38,500 nt of DNA from an uncultured Clostridia bacterium (GCA_947624735.1 CANQLM010000003.1:1-38500), one strand, 5' to 3'; shown: positions 1 to 9,250, counted from the stretch's first letter. Numbers and translations are program-made. The notes: generated by a model from the letters alone, not told the origin.

Positions 1-116
1 TAGTAGTAATCGCAACTGGAAAATTAGAAAAGAAACTAACTGTTAAAGCAAAGAGATTTACTAAATCTGCTAAGAAACAAATCGAATCTTTAGGCGGAAA
101 AGCAGAGGTGATATAA
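1..116 (+). CDS. rplO: 50S ribosomal protein L15, C-terminal fragment (truncated by window edge)
   Basis: Frame ending at TAA 114-116 reads ...[37 protein letters not shown], an L15-like C-terminus, directly upstream of secY. Confidence 0.85.
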   Translation, partial: VVIATGKLEKKLTVKAKRFTKSAKKQIESLGGKAEVI

Positions 117-117
117 G

Positions 118-1443
118 TTGTTTAATACTTTAAAAAACGCTTTAAAAACACCTGAAATAAGGAAAAAAATATTATGGACAGTATTACTTTTAGTAATATT
201 TAGATTAGGTTGCTATATTACAATACCAATGGTTGATATAGTAAAATTGCAATCTACAATGAATTCTTATACAAATAGTGTAACAGGATTAATAAATATG
301 ATATCTGGAGGTGCTTTCTCTAGACTTTCAATATTTGCTATGTCAATTACACCTTATATTTCAGCTTCAATAGTTATTCAACTTCTAGGAATGGTTATAC
401 CTGCACTAGAAAGACTAACAAAAGAAGGTGGAGAAGAAGGAAGAAAGAAAATTGATAGATACACAAAATTAGTATCATTATTATTAGCACTAATTGAAGG
501 ATTAGGAATATATCTATCATACAAAAACTCTGGAATATTTGTTGAAGACAGTGCACTTACTGGATTTGTAGTTGTACTTTCATTAATTGCAGGTACATCA
601 CTTCTAATCTGGATTGGAGATAAAATATCTAGCAAAGGAATTGGAAACGGAATTTCAATGCTAATATTTGCAGGTATAGTATCAAGTATGCCACAAGCTG
701 TAACATCTATTGCTAGTTTAGCTTTCCAAGACGGAAAATTTAACACACTAGGACTAATCACTGCTATTTTAATGGCATTAGGAGCATTAGTTTTAGTAGT
801 TGCAGTAATATTTGTTCAACAAGCAGAAAGAAGAGTACCAGTACAATATTCAAAAAGAGTTGTAGGAAGAAGAATGGTTGGAGCACAAAATACTCATATA
901 CCAATTAAGCCAGCAATGGCAAGTGTACTTCCAATAATCTTTGCATCAGCATTTATGTCATTCCCAGGAATGATAATAAGTTTATTTGTAAGAGATATAG
1001 AAACAAAAACAGGTTTTTTAAGAGTACTATATAACTTTTCAATGGCAACATCTTCATCTGCAGTTGGATGGCAATATACAATAATCAATGCAATAGTATA
1101 TGTATTATTAATATTAGGATTTACCTATTTCTACACATATGCTACATTCAACCCAGCTGAAGTTGCAAATAATATAAAACAAAATGGTGGATTTATTCCT
1201 GGAATTAGAGCAGGAAAGCCAACAGCTGATTACTTATCATCAGTTCTATCAAAAATATTATTATTTGGTGGACTATTCTTATCAGCTATAGCAATACTTC
1301 CAATGCTTGCAAGAGTATCAGGATTAAATACAGCATTTGGTGGAACATCAATATTAATCGTAGTTGGTGTTGCAATAGAGTTAGGAGAACAATTACAATC
1401 ACAACTTGTAATGAGACATTATAAAGGATTCTTAGAAAAATAA
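118..1443 (+). CDS. secY: Protein translocase subunit SecY (TTG start)
   Basis: 441 aa multi-TM protein; SecY-typical segments (GGAFSRLSIFAMSITPYISASIVIQLL; QAERRVPVQYSKR; NPAEVANNIKQNGGFIPGIRAGKPT). Confidence 0.97.
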   Translation: MFNTLKNALKTPEIRKKILWTVLLLVIFRLGCYITIPMVDIVKLQSTMNSYTNSVTGLINMISGGAFSRLSIFAMSITPYISASIVIQLLGMVIPALERLTKEGGEEGRKKIDRYTKLVSLLLALIEGLGIYLSYKNSGIFVEDSALTGFVVVLSLIAGTSLLIWIGDKISSKGIGNGISMLIFAGIVSSMPQAVTSIASLAFQDGKFNTLGLITAILMALGALVLVVAVIFVQQAERRVPVQYSKRVVGRRMVGAQNTHIPIKPAMASVLPIIFASAFMSFPGMIISLFVRDIETKTGFLRVLYNFSMATSSSAVGWQYTIINAIVYVLLILGFTYFYTYATFNPAEVANNIKQNGGFIPGIRAGKPTADYLSSVLSKILLFGGLFLSAIAILPMLARVSGLNTAFGGTSILIVVGVAIELGEQLQSQLVMRHYKGFLEK

Positions 1444-1445
1444 TA

Positions 1446-1695
1446 AAAGCCTAAAGTTTAGAAACTATCCTAATAAATTTTTCTATTATCAATAATTTAA
1501 TAATTTCTCGTGCCTTGTTGTCGCATCGCAATCTAAAGATTGCTTGCTCCAGCTAACGCATATAGCTGTTGTTACGAAAACAAGTTTTCGACAACATCTT
1601 AATTCGCACTTCGTTTGGTCGCTACGCGGCGACTCTAAATTATTAAATTATTTGATAACTAATAAAAATGTAGGATAGTTTCGTGGAACGGCTTT
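1446..1695 (+). repeat. Structured interspersed repeat copy 1: long imperfect inverted repeat enclosing a multi-hairpin core
   Basis: Arms pair: aaagcc (1446-1451)/ggcttt (1690-1695), gaaactatccta (1461-1472)/taggatagtttc (1671-1682), and ttatcaataatttaataattt/aaattattaaattatttgataa. The core (about 1512-1632) is nearly identical to 31856-31985. Confidence 0.85.
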
Positions 1696-1719
1696 ATTAT
1701 TAAAAAGGAGAGATTTATT

Positions 1720-2376
1720 ATGTATATAATTATGTTAGGTGCGCCAGGAAGTGGCAAAGGTACAATAGGAAACGAGATTTGTAAAAAATATAATTTAACA
1801 CATTTGTCTACAGGAGATATTTTTAGAGATGAAATAAAAAGACAGACAGAATTAGGAAAAAAGGCAAATGAATACATATCAAAAGGAAATTTAGTTCCTG
1901 ATGAAATAACAATAGCTATGGTAGAAGAAAAACTTTCACAGCTTGATAAAGTTTTGCTTGATGGTTTCCCAAGAACTATTAACCAAGCAGAAAAGTTAAA
2001 TGAAATTTTAAATAGAAAAGGAACAAAAGTTACAGCAGTAATTAATTTAAATGTTCCAGATGAAGACATAATTAAAAGAACATCAAGTAGAGTAGTGTGC
2101 TCAAATAAAGAATGTTCAGCAACATTTAATACAATATTTATGCCACCAAAACAAGAAGGAATTTGCGATGTATGTGGTTCTAAATTAATAGTTAGAGATG
2201 ATGATAAACCAGAAACAATAAAGGAAAGATTAAATGTTTACTATAAAAATACAGAACCTTTAATTGATTTCTATAAAGAGCAAGGTTTATTAGAACAAAT
2301 TGATATAGATATTTATTCTCCAACTACTAAGGAAGATACTACAAGAAAAGCATTTGAAATAATAGAAGGAAAATAA
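1720..2376 (+). CDS. adk: Adenylate kinase (zinc-finger LID type)
   Basis: GAPGSGKGT P-loop; LDGFPRT; Cys motif CSNKEC...CDVCG. Confidence 0.97.
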   Translation: MYIIMLGAPGSGKGTIGNEICKKYNLTHLSTGDIFRDEIKRQTELGKKANEYISKGNLVPDEITIAMVEEKLSQLDKVLLDGFPRTINQAEKLNEILNRKGTKVTAVINLNVPDEDIIKRTSSRVVCSNKECSATFNTIFMPPKQEGICDVCGSKLIVRDDDKPETIKERLNVYYKNTEPLIDFYKEQGLLEQIDIDIYSPTTKEDTTRKAFEIIEGK

Positions 2377-2377
2377 A

Positions 2378-3148
2378 ATGGTTACGATTAAATCTAAATC
2401 TGAAATAGAAAAAATGCGAGAAGCATGTAGAATAGCAAATCTAGCGCAAAAAGCTGTAGAACAAGCAATAAGACCGGGAATATCAACGTTAGAGTTAGAT
2501 AAAATTGCAGAAAAAGCCATGAGAGAAAATGGTGCCATTCCAGCAGAAAAAGGGTATCCAAGTGGAATGAGAGGAGTACCAGATTTTCCAGGCTCTATAT
2601 GTGCTTCAATAAATGATAATATTATACATGGTATTCCATCAAAAAACATGATATTACTAGAAGGAGATATTATTAGTATTGATTTAGTTGCATACAAAGA
2701 TGGATTTAATGGTGACTGTGCAAGAACTTATACAGTTGGAAATGTTTCGCAAGATGCAAAAAATTTGATAAAAGTAACTAAAGAGGCTTTTTTTGAAGGA
2801 ATAAAATTCGCAAAAAAAGGCTTTAGACTAGGTGACATTAGTCATGCAATAGGAGAATATGTTAATAAAAATGGATATTCTGTAATAAAAGAATTTGAAG
2901 GACATGGAATTGGAAGAGAAATGCATGAAGATCCAGGAATTCCTAACTTTGGCAAAGCAGGTAGAGGTATTAGGCTAGAACCAGGTATGACACTTGCTAT
3001 AGAACCAATGGTAACAGCAGGAAAACCAGACATTGTTCAGGGTGAAGATGGTTGGTCAATTTGGACCTTAGATGAGAGCTTATCAGCTCACTATGAAAAT
3101 ACAATTTTAATTACAGAAAAAGAGCCAGAAATATTGACATTAGTATAA
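2378..3148 (+). CDS. map: Type I methionine aminopeptidase
   Basis: GYPSGMRGVPDFPGSICASINDNIIHGIPS, EGHGIGREMHEDPGIPN, EPMVTAG motifs. Confidence 0.97.
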   Translation: MVTIKSKSEIEKMREACRIANLAQKAVEQAIRPGISTLELDKIAEKAMRENGAIPAEKGYPSGMRGVPDFPGSICASINDNIIHGIPSKNMILLEGDIISIDLVAYKDGFNGDCARTYTVGNVSQDAKNLIKVTKEAFFEGIKFAKKGFRLGDISHAIGEYVNKNGYSVIKEFEGHGIGREMHEDPGIPNFGKAGRGIRLEPGMTLAIEPMVTAGKPDIVQGEDGWSIWTLDESLSAHYENTILITEKEPEILTLV

Positions 3149-3162
3149 AAATATTATATAAT
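3134..3162 (+). promoter_or_regulatory. Sigma-A-type promoter inside the 3' end of map, likely serving infA and downstream genes
   Basis: TTGACA (3134-3139), 17-nt spacer, TATAAT (3157-3162); perfect consensus hexamers. Confidence 0.7.
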
Positions 3163-3222
3163 AACTATTGTGTTATTATCGACTATTATGTCAATAAGCA
3201 AAAATAGGAGGCTTTATAATAT

Positions 3223-3441
3223 ATGTCTAAAGAGGATGTAATTGAAGTAGAAGGTACAGTTTCAGAAGCTTTACCAAATACATTATTCAAAGTAAAATTA
3301 GAAAATGGACATGAAATTTTAGCTCATATTTCTGGAAAATTAAGAATGAACTATATAAAAATTTTACCAGGTGATAAAGTTAAAATTGAACTTTCTCCTT
3401 ATGACCTTAGCAAAGGTAGAATAACATGGAGAGCAAAATAA
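3223..3441 (+). CDS. infA: Translation initiation factor IF-1
   Basis: 72 aa; [56 protein letters not shown]. Confidence 0.98.
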   Translation: MSKEDVIEVEGTVSEALPNTLFKVKLENGHEILAHISGKLRMNYIKILPGDKVKIELSPYDLSKGRITWRAK

Positions 3442-3449
3442 AATTAACC

Positions 3450-3516
3450 TAATGAAGTTGAAGTGTGAAGTGAGATGTAAACTACTTTACATTTGACTTC
3501 ACATATCAACCATTAG
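3450..3516 (+). repeat. Long imperfect hairpin between infA and rpmJ
   Basis: aatgaagttgaagtgtgaagtgagatgtaaa pairs with tttacatttgacttcacatatcaaccatt; no trailing U-run, so not an obvious intrinsic terminator. Confidence 0.6.
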
Positions 3517-3541
3517 AAGCAAATATAGGAGGTGTATCAGA

Positions 3542-3655
3542 ATGAAGGTAAGACCATCTGTAAAGAAAATGTGCGATAAGTGCAAAGTAATCAAAAGAAA
3601 AGGTGTAGTTAGAGTAATATGCGAAAATCCAAAGCATAAACAAAGACAAGGATAA
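3542..3655 (+). CDS. rpmJ: 50S ribosomal protein L36 (not in the ORF track because short)
   Basis: [37 protein letters not shown], 37 aa; SD aggaggtg upstream. Confidence 0.97.
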   Translation: MKVRPSVKKMCDKCKVIKRKGVVRVICENPKHKQRQG

Positions 3656-3667
3656 TTAATTTTAGAT

Positions 3668-3712
3668 ATCAACACAAATCTAGCAAGCGGCTGATTTAGA
3701 TTTGTGTTTATA
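3668..3712 (+). terminator. Terminator- or attenuator-like hairpin in the rpmJ-rpsM gap
   Basis: acacaaatcta...tagatttgtgt stem followed by tttatatata. Confidence 0.45.
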
Positions 3713-3884
3713 TATATGTCAAAAATTTTCTAAAGACTATTTAAGCAATAATGTATTAATGAAAACCTTTCAAAATTAATATATTCTTTAGTTTAAATAG
3801 TGCATTTCACCTTTAGAAACCTATGACAACACTTTAAAAATTTAAACAAAAACAAAAATTTAACAAAAAGAAAGAGGTGTAAAA

Positions 3885-4256
3885 ATGGCTCGTTTAGCAG
3901 GAGTTGATCTACCTAAAGAAAAAAGAGTAGAAATAGGACTAACATATATTTATGGAATAGGCTTAAAAAGGTCTCAAAAAATACTTAAAGATGCTGGAGT
4001 AAATCCAGACATTAGAGTAAAAGACTTAACAGCAGACCAAGAGCAAGCTATAAGAAAAGCTATGGCTGAATATACTGTTGAGGGTGATTTAAGAAGAGAA
4101 GTAGCTTTAAACATAAAACAATTAGTTGAAATGGGATGCTACAGAGGTATGAGACATAAAAAAGGTCTTCCAGTAAGAGGACAAAGAACAAAAACAAATG
4201 CTCGTACAAGAAAAGGACCAAGAAAATTAGTTAGCAAAAGCAAAGCTGACAAATAA
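3885..4256 (+). CDS. rpsM: 30S ribosomal protein S13
   Basis: [26 protein letters not shown]...[26 protein letters not shown]. Confidence 0.98.
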   Translation: MARLAGVDLPKEKRVEIGLTYIYGIGLKRSQKILKDAGVNPDIRVKDLTADQEQAIRKAMAEYTVEGDLRREVALNIKQLVEMGCYRGMRHKKGLPVRGQRTKTNARTRKGPRKLVSKSKADK

Positions 4257-4283
4257 TTGAATTTTTAGGGAAGGAGAAAAATA

Positions 4284-4685
4284 ATGGCTACAGCAAAAAA
4301 AGAGGCTAAAAAAACAACAAGAAGAAGAGTTAGCAAAAATATAGAAAGTGGTAAAGCACACATTCATTCAAGTTTTAACAATACTATAGTTTCAATAACT
4401 GACGTTCAAGGAAATGTTTTATCTTGGGCAAGTGCTGGAGAACTTGGATTTAAAGGTTCAAGAAAAAGTACACCTTTCGCAGCTGGCGAAGTTGCTGAAA
4501 CAGCAGCTAAATCTGCTATGGAACATGGCCTTAAAACAGTTGAAGTATATGTAAAAGGACCAGGAGCAGGTCGTGAATCTGCAATTAGGTCTTTACAAAC
4601 AGCAGGTCTAGAAATTACATCAATTAAAGATGTAACACCAATTCCACACAATGGATGCAGACCACCAAAAAGAAGAAGAGTTTAA
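4284..4685 (+). CDS. rpsK: 30S ribosomal protein S11
   Basis: [28 protein letters not shown]...[15 protein letters not shown]. Confidence 0.98.
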   Translation: MATAKKEAKKTTRRRVSKNIESGKAHIHSSFNNTIVSITDVQGNVLSWASAGELGFKGSRKSTPFAAGEVAETAAKSAMEHGLKTVEVYVKGPGAGRESAIRSLQTAGLEITSIKDVTPIPHNGCRPPKRRRV

Positions 4686-4745
4686 TCAAAATTTAATTAT
4701 GAAACAAATACAACTAAGCTATAAAAATATGAAAGGAGAAATAAA

Positions 4746-5372
4746 ATGTCAAGATATAAAGACGAAGTTTGCCGTATCTGCCGTAGAGAAGGACAAAAGT
4801 TATTCTTAAAAGGTGAAAGATGCTATTCTGACAAATGTAGTATTAGTAGAAGAAACTATGCTCCAGGACAAAATGGACAGAAAAAAGCAAAACTTTCTGA
4901 ATACGGAACACAATTAAGAGAAAAGCAAAAAACAAAGTCATTCTATGGTGTTGGAGAAAAGCAATTTAGAAAATACTATACAATGGCTACAAAAACTAAA
5001 GGAAAAACAGGTGAAGCTTTATTAACATTATTAGAAAGTAGACTAGATAATGTTGTATATAGACTAGGATTTGCAAGTTCTAGAACTCAAGCTAGAATGC
5101 TTGTAACACATGGTGCATTTGATGTAAATGGAAAGAAAGTTAATATTCCATCTTACTTAATCAAAGCAGGAGATGTAATAAGCGTTAGAGAAATAAAAAA
5201 AGACAACGGAACAATCAAATCAGCATTAGAGTCAAATGAAGCTAGACCAGTTCCAACTTGGCTTGAAAAAGACGCAGAAAAATTAACAGGTAAAGTTGTT
5301 AGATTAGCAGCAAGAGAAGACATTGATTTACCAGTAGAAGAGCATTTAATAGTAGAGCTTTACTCAAAGTAA
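4746..5372 (+). CDS. rpsD: 30S ribosomal protein S4
   Basis: [23 protein letters not shown]...[27 protein letters not shown]. Confidence 0.98.
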   Translation: MSRYKDEVCRICRREGQKLFLKGERCYSDKCSISRRNYAPGQNGQKKAKLSEYGTQLREKQKTKSFYGVGEKQFRKYYTMATKTKGKTGEALLTLLESRLDNVVYRLGFASSRTQARMLVTHGAFDVNGKKVNIPSYLIKAGDVISVREIKKDNGTIKSALESNEARPVPTWLEKDAEKLTGKVVRLAAREDIDLPVEEHLIVELYSK

Positions 5373-5420
5373 TATTAATTGTTTTAATTTTAATTTTTAA
5401 TAAATTATTAGGAGGTAAGA

Positions 5421-6368
5421 ATGATAGAATTTGAAAAGCCAAATATTAAGTGTGTAGAGATAGATAAAGTAACTAACTATGGTAAATTCGTATGCGAACC
5501 ATTAGAGAGAGGATACGGAATTACAATAGGTAACTCTTTAAGAAGAATACTACTTTCTTCACTACCAGGAAGCGCTATCAAAAGTGTTAAAATTGAAGGA
5601 GCAGAACATGAATTTACTACAATACCAAATGTTGTAGAAGATGTTCCAGAACTAATTTTAAATTTAAAAATGGTTAGATTTAAATTAGATAAAAATGAAG
5701 AAAAAACACTTAGATTAGACTTTAAAGGTGAAGGTGAAGTTAAGGCTGGAGATATCATTACAGATGGAACTGTAGAAATACTAAATCCTGATTTGCATAT
5801 TGCAACAGTATCAAAAGGTGGTTCTTTACACCTAGATATGGTAGCAGATATGGGAAGAGGATACAATACTGCAGAAAAAAACAAAACTCCAAATCAACCA
5901 ATAGGAGTAATATCAATAGACTCAATCTATTCTCCTGTTAAAAAAGTAAATTATAATGTAGAGAATACTAGAGTTGGACAAATGGTTGATTATGATAAAT
6001 TAACTATCGAATTATGGACAGACGGTAGCTTAGAACCATATGAAGCATTAAGTTTAGCTGCTAAGGTTCTAACAGAACATTTAAAACTATTTGTAGATTT
6101 ATCAGAAACTGCAAAAAATACTCAAATAATGGTTGAAAAAGAAGAAGACCAAAAAGAAAAGACATTAGAAATGCCAATAGAAGAACTTGAATTATCAGTT
6201 AGGTCATTTAACTGCTTAAAGAGGTCAGGAGTATCAACAGTAGGAGATTTGACAAAGAGAACAGAAAATGACATGATGAAAGTTAAAAACCTTGGAAAGA
6301 AATCACTAGAAGAAGTAATTGAAAAATTACATAATCTAGGACTTGATTTAATGAAAGAGGAAGAATAA
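5421..6368 (+). CDS. rpoA: DNA-directed RNA polymerase subunit alpha
   Basis: [26 protein letters not shown]-terminal alpha[26 protein letters not shown]. Confidence 0.98.
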   Translation: MIEFEKPNIKCVEIDKVTNYGKFVCEPLERGYGITIGNSLRRILLSSLPGSAIKSVKIEGAEHEFTTIPNVVEDVPELILNLKMVRFKLDKNEEKTLRLDFKGEGEVKAGDIITDGTVEILNPDLHIATVSKGGSLHLDMVADMGRGYNTAEKNKTPNQPIGVISIDSIYSPVKKVNYNVENTRVGQMVDYDKLTIELWTDGSLEPYEALSLAAKVLTEHLKLFVDLSETAKNTQIMVEKEEDQKEKTLEMPIEELELSVRSFNCLKRSGVSTVGDLTKRTENDMMKVKNLGKKSLEEVIEKLHNLGLDLMKEEE

Positions 6369-6408
6369 TTTTAACCATATAAATTCTTAAAAAAGGAAGG
6401 TGAAAAAA

Positions 6409-6930
6409 GTGCCAAATAGAAAATTAGGAAGAACAACTGATATACGTTTAGCAATGTTAAAAAGCTTAACATCAGATTTACTTTTACATGAAAAAATTGA
6501 AACTACTGAAGCTAGAGCTAAAGAAGTAAAAGCAATAGCAGATAGTTTAATAGCATTAGCTATTAAAGAAAAAGACAATTTTGAAGAAGTAGAAGTAAAA
6601 GTTGTTAAAGCAAAACTAGATAGCAAAGGTAATAAAGAGACTGAACTAGTAAAAAGCAAAAACGGAAAAGAATTCTTAAAAGTTGTTAAAGAAGAGAAAA
6701 AAGAAAAAAGACAAAAAGATAAACCATCTAGATTAAATGCTAGAAGAAAAATGATGACAAAACTTAATAAAGTTAAAGACAGCGAAGGAAATAAAGTAGA
6801 TTTAACAGATAAATTATTTAATGTAATAGCACCAAAATATGCATCAAGAGTAGGTGGATATACACAAATAATTAAGAAAGGTGCTCGTAGAGGAGACTCA
6901 GCAGAAACTGTTATATTAAAACTAGTTTAA
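6409..6930 (+). CDS. rplQ: 50S ribosomal protein L17 with lysine-rich internal insertion (GTG start; ORF track start 6400)
   Basis: MPNRKLGRTTDIRLAMLKSLTSDLLLHEKIETTEARAKE...ASRVGGYTQIIKKGARRGDSAETVILKLV; SD ggaagg 8 nt before GTG 6409. Confidence 0.93.
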   Translation: MPNRKLGRTTDIRLAMLKSLTSDLLLHEKIETTEARAKEVKAIADSLIALAIKEKDNFEEVEVKVVKAKLDSKGNKETELVKSKNGKEFLKVVKEEKKEKRQKDKPSRLNARRKMMTKLNKVKDSEGNKVDLTDKLFNVIAPKYASRVGGYTQIIKKGARRGDSAETVILKLV

Positions 6931-6938
6931 GAAATAAA

Positions 6939-6973
6939 AAATTGGGGGATTTTAAGATTCTCCTAATTTTTTT
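6939..6973 (+). terminator. Intrinsic terminator after rplQ
   Basis: aaattgggggattttaagattctcctaattttttt hairpin plus T-run. Confidence 0.65.
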
Positions 6974-7027
6974 ATTACTAAAATTAAAAATGAATGGCAA
7001 GTAGTTTAAATTTCTTGTATTCAAAGG

Positions 7028-7056
7028 TTTACAAAATGCTAAATTTAGGGTATAAT
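7028..7056 (+). promoter_or_regulatory. Promoter for lysS
   Basis: TTTACA (7028-7033), 17 nt, TATAAT (7051-7056). Confidence 0.6.
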
Positions 7057-7085
7057 TAAACATATTGAAAAAAGGAGAAAATAAA

Positions 7086-8600
7086 ATGCAAGAGAATAAT
7101 AATGAAAATGTAGAGGATGTAGAATTAGACATGAACCATCTAATGCAAGTTAGAAGGGAAAAATTAGATAAACTAGTAGCAAGTGGAAAAAATCCATTTG
7201 AAATAACTAAATTTGATAGAACACACACAAGTAAACAAATTGTTGATAACTATGCTGAATTAGAGCAAAAAGATGTAACTGTTGCCGGAAGATTAATGGC
7301 AAAAAGAATAATGGGAAAAGCATCATTTTGCCATATACAAGATGAAAGTGGAAAAATACAAAGTTATGTAAGTATAAACGATTTAGGTGAAGAAAGTTAT
7401 CAAGCATTTAAAGAATATGATATTGGAGATATTATAGGAATAACTGGATTTGTATTTAAAACAAGAACAGAAGAAATTTCTATACATGCAAAAAAAGTTG
7501 TTCTTCTAACTAAATCTCTAAAACCACTTCCTGAAAAATTCCATGGCTTGAAGGATACAGATTTAAGATATAGACAAAGATATGTTGACCTAATAGTAAA
7601 TCCAGAAGTTAAAGATACATTTATTAAAAGAACAATGATTATAAAAGAACTAAGAAAAATATTAGATGAAAAAGGATATTTAGAAGTAGAAACACCTATT
7701 TTAAACAATTTAATAACAGGAGATTCTGCAAGACCATTTGAAACTCATCATCATACTTTAGACTTAGATATGTATTTAAGAATAGCACCAGAGCTTAATT
7801 TAAAAAGATTAATTGTAGGTGGATTTAATAAAGTTTATGAAATATGCAGAAACTTTAGAAATGAAGGAATGGATATAAAACATAATCCTGAGTTTACAAA
7901 TATGGAACTTTACTCTGCATATGAAGATTATAATGACATGATGGATATAACAGAAGAAATCGTTTCAAAATTAGCAATAAAGACAACTGGAAGTACAAAA
8001 ATAACATATCAAGGAACAGAAATAGACTTAACACCACCATGGAATAGAGTAACAATGATAGATGCTATAAAAAATGAAACTGGTATAGATTTTAATTTGA
8101 TAAAAACAAATGAAGAAGCACAAAAAATTGCACAAGAAAAGAATGTAGAACTTGAAGATGGAAAAAAGACAAGAGGCCATATTATAAATGAATTCTTTGA
8201 AACTTTTGTAGAAGAAACATTAATTGAACCAACATTTATAATAGATTATCCAATTGAAGTATCACCTCTTACAAAAAAGAAAAAGGATAACCCAGAACTT
8301 ACAGAAAGATTTGAACTTTATATTGGTGGAAGAGAGTATGCAAATGCATATTCTGAGTTAAATGATCCAATAGACCAATATGAAAGATTAAAGAAGCAAG
8401 CAGAAGCTAGAGCAAATGGAGATGCAGAAGCGGGTATGATGGATGAAGATTTCGTAAATGCTTTAGAGATTGGAATGCCACCAACAGGAGGATTAGGAAT
8501 AGGACTAGATAGATTAATTATGCTTCTTACAGACTCAGCATCAATAAGAGATGTACTATTATTCCCAACTATGAAACCACTTGCTGACAATGGAAAATGA
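7086..8600 (+). CDS. lysS: Lysyl-tRNA synthetase, class II
   Basis: [98 protein letters not shown] aaaggag before ATG 7086. Confidence 0.98.
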   Translation: MQENNNENVEDVELDMNHLMQVRREKLDKLVASGKNPFEITKFDRTHTSKQIVDNYAELEQKDVTVAGRLMAKRIMGKASFCHIQDESGKIQSYVSINDLGEESYQAFKEYDIGDIIGITGFVFKTRTEEISIHAKKVVLLTKSLKPLPEKFHGLKDTDLRYRQRYVDLIVNPEVKDTFIKRTMIIKELRKILDEKGYLEVETPILNNLITGDSARPFETHHHTLDLDMYLRIAPELNLKRLIVGGFNKVYEICRNFRNEGMDIKHNPEFTNMELYSAYEDYNDMMDITEEIVSKLAIKTTGSTKITYQGTEIDLTPPWNRVTMIDAIKNETGIDFNLIKTNEEAQKIAQEKNVELEDGKKTRGHIINEFFETFVEETLIEPTFIIDYPIEVSPLTKKKKDNPELTERFELYIGGREYANAYSELNDPIDQYERLKKQAEARANGDAEAGMMDEDFVNALEIGMPPTGGLGIGLDRLIMLLTDSASIRDVLLFPTMKPLADNGK

Positions 8601-8675
8601 AAATTATGCAAATGTAAACAATGTTGATAAAAAATATTAAAGATATTCACAAACATAGATTAAATGAGGCAAACA

Positions 8676-8716
8676 AAAAACTCTCAACTTTTTAAGTAGA
8701 GAGCTTTTTGTTTTTT
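8676..8716 (+). terminator. Intrinsic terminator after lysS
   Basis: aaaaactctc...gagagctttttgttttttg hairpin plus T-run. Confidence 0.75.
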
Positions 8717-8723
8717 GTAGATA

Positions 8724-8746
8724 TGCTTAAAGGTTAAGCATATCGA
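8724..8746 (-). terminator. Perfect palindromic hairpin at the 3' end of the minus-strand cassette
   Basis: atatgcttaa-agg-ttaagcatat; contains the final codons and stop of the 8727-8921 ORF. Confidence 0.5.
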
Positions 8747-8921
8747 GGTAGTAGTCAAAGAGGTTAGTACCAGGGGTAACCATAAGGTCAGGAACCTCTT
8801 TGAGCTTTTGAATTGCTACGGAATCGATCTTAACAGGAGCGGGAGTCGGCACTTTGGCTTCAATACCACCGTAGGTGAAATTAGAACCAAAGACGTTTGA
8901 GTAAAGAGACTCAGGATACAT
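8727..8921 (-). CDS. Small protein of unknown function (64 aa), second gene of high-GC cassette
   Basis: MYPESLYSNVFGSNFTYGGIEAKVPTPAPVKIDSVAIQKLKEVPDLMVTPGTNLFDYYLDMLNL*; SD gaaaggag upstream of ATG; locally elevated GC. Confidence 0.65.
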   Translation of the reverse strand: MYPESLYSNVFGSNFTYGGIEAKVPTPAPVKIDSVAIQKLKEVPDLMVTPGTNLFDYYLDMLNL

Positions 8922-8947
8922 TTTGAACTCCTTTCTCACTTGAAGTC

Positions 8948-9166
8948 CTAAATCCCATACATCTCCTTGCAAAGTTCACGGCAGTTTCCGGGACGTACCA
9001 CTTTCAAATCAGTAATGCCAGCTTGTTTATCCCGATCATAAGGATTATGAGACGTGGAAACAATGCATGGATAACTGGTAGCAGGCCCTTCAAGTAGCCT
9101 TTCTTTAATCTTTGCAAAACGGTCAGAGATGCTGTCGATGTTTCCGGAATCAGGTAAATAGGGCAT
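8948..9166 (-). CDS. Small protein of unknown function (72 aa), first gene of high-GC cassette
   Basis: MPYLPDSGNIDSISDRFAKIKERLLEGPATSYPCIVSTSHNPYDRDKQAGITDLKVVRPGNCRELCKEMYGI*; SD agaggtag before the second in-frame ATG (9166). Confidence 0.65.
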   Translation of the reverse strand: MPYLPDSGNIDSISDRFAKIKERLLEGPATSYPCIVSTSHNPYDRDKQAGITDLKVVRPGNCRELCKEMYGI

Positions 9167-9195
9167 AAAAAAATCTACCTCTTTCAATGTGTATT

Positions 9196-9250
9196 ATTGA
9201 GCAATAATGCTCAATACCTATATTATAGCACAAAATAGCTAAAAAGTCAA
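9196..9250 (-). promoter_or_regulatory. Consensus promoter with downstream operator-like dyad for the small-gene cassette
   Basis: Minus strand TTGACT (9245-9250), 17 nt, TATAAT (9222-9227), then the perfect inverted repeat ATTGAGCA-TTAT-TGCTCAAT (9196-9215) around the expected TSS. Confidence 0.75.

Noticed and set aside
378-761. Minus-strand ORF inside secY, and similar antisense ORFs across core genes (e.g. 1659-2069, 5477-5884, 26664-27044, 37055-37588)
   Set aside because: Low-complexity antisense frames, expected where AT-rich sense codon bias suppresses antisense stops.
1500-1640. Considered repeat core as a rho-independent terminator, tRNA or CRISPR-like array
   Set aside because: No U-run, no tRNA cloverleaf with CCA-end features, and no regularly spaced direct repeats; a structured interspersed element fits better.
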